From: Frankiales bacterium
Lineage (GTDB): Bacteria > Actinomycetota > Actinomycetes > Mycobacteriales > SCTD01
Length of the DNA: 13,137 bases
Direction of reading: 5' to 3'
Assembly: GCA_025464915.1 (NCBI GenBank)
Contig: JAODNF010000472.1
Coordinates: forward strand, 1 to 13,137
This document shows, piece after piece, positions 12,809 to 13,137 of the stretch (position 1 is the stretch's first letter; every line of letters starts with the position of its first letter). A program made the position numbers and the translations under genes. The notes below the pieces were generated by a model, which saw only the letters and a list, made by a program, of their open reading frames with translations, had not been told where the DNA came from and made no database searches.

Positions 12809-13137
12809 GTGCGCCTCGCCCTCGTCCACCCGTTCCACTGGGACGACGTGCGCCGGGGCGGGGAGCGGTACTTCGGGGACCTCGCGCGGTGGATGGCGGA
12901 CCGCGGTCACGAGGTCGAGGTGCTCACCGGGACCCACGGGCCGGAGCGGGTCGAGGAGAACGGCTCGCTCGTCGTGCGGCGGATCCCGCACCGGCTGCCG
13001 CAGCGGCTGAAGGACCGCGGCGTCTCGCTGGTCGACGCCTTCGGGCCGACCGCCTTCCGGCACCTGCGCGGCCGCCGCTTCGACCTGGTCCACGCGCTCA
13101 CTCCGATGGCCGCCCTGGCCGCCCGCACGGCCCGGCA
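12809..13137 (+). CDS. GT4-family (GT-B) glycosyltransferase, N-terminal part only
   Basis: The first 109 residues are present; the gene runs off the window. The N-terminal Rossmann domain of a GT-B retaining transferase is visible: a first strand RLALVHPF, the acceptor-side glycine motif VRRGGERYFGDLARWMADRG (14-33), then HEVEVLTG, a second strand ENGSLVVRRIPHR, and FDLVHALTPMAALAAR toward the end. The donor-binding C-terminal half with its usual E-x7-E motif lies beyond the edge, so specificity is unknown. GTG 12809 begins exactly at the domain start, nine bases after the upstream stop, making an operon with the 384-aa gene likely. Confidence 0.85.
   Translation, partial: MRLALVHPFHWDDVRRGGERYFGDLARWMADRGHEVEVLTGTHGPERVEENGSLVVRRIPHRLPQRLKDRGVSLVDAFGPTAFRHLRGRRFDLVHALTPMAALAARTAR

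Noticed and set aside
1..13137. tRNA, rRNA, CRISPR arrays, prophage or toxin-antitoxin genes
   Set aside because: No cloverleaf, regularly spaced repeats, phage structural genes or small paired frames with family motifs were seen.

Overview
The window is very GC-rich DNA from an actinobacterium. A Nocardioidaceae-type genome (Nocardioides or a relative) fits best, by inference: GTG starts are common, several starts look leaderless, and the lipid enzymes are of mycobacterial/nocardioform type (a HadA/HadB dehydratase pair and a FadE5-type acyl-CoA dehydrogenase). No rRNA, tRNA or CRISPR array was seen.

Left part (1-2186), minus strand: a compact lipid operon read hadA, hadB, then an acyl-CoA synthetase cut by the window edge. 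hadA and hadB overlap by one base. Next, on the plus strand (2311-3024), is a secreted GH16 glycanase preceded by a perfect 9-bp-arm palindrome. An intact IS30-family element (3069-4387, minus-strand transposase, 16-bp perfect terminal repeats) sits in the gap between the convergent GH16 and fadE5 genes and breaks neither.

Middle (4453-8681): a FadE5-like acyl-CoA dehydrogenase (minus) with a tandem palindromic operator candidate upstream; a receiver-GGDEF diguanylate cyclase (minus) whose receiver has Thr in place of the conserved Lys; then, divergently on the plus strand, a secreted GH113-like TIM-barrel glycosidase. The 243-bp gap between the last two holds nested inverted repeats and a palindromic core that also occurs upstream of the GH16 gene.

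Right part (8717-13137): a WbbL-like GT2 glycosyltransferase, a secreted PHB-depolymerase/feruloyl-esterase-type hydrolase, a minus-strand SAM-methyltransferase-like protein, an unrecognised 384-aa protein with an (alpha/alpha)-barrel feel, and the start of a GT4 glycosyltransferase. With the GH16 and GH113 genes these look like a surface or exopolysaccharide-related neighbourhood, possibly under c-di-GMP influence. This is inference from content and order.

The clearest unusual signal is regulatory: five gene starts carry a TAnnnT hexamer exactly 6-7 nt upstream of ATG/GTG, the geometry of leaderless actinobacterial transcripts. In one case (11622-11644) two divergent genes are separated by 23 bp and their putative -10 hexamers share the same TA dinucleotide, which would make the two promoters mutually exclusive.
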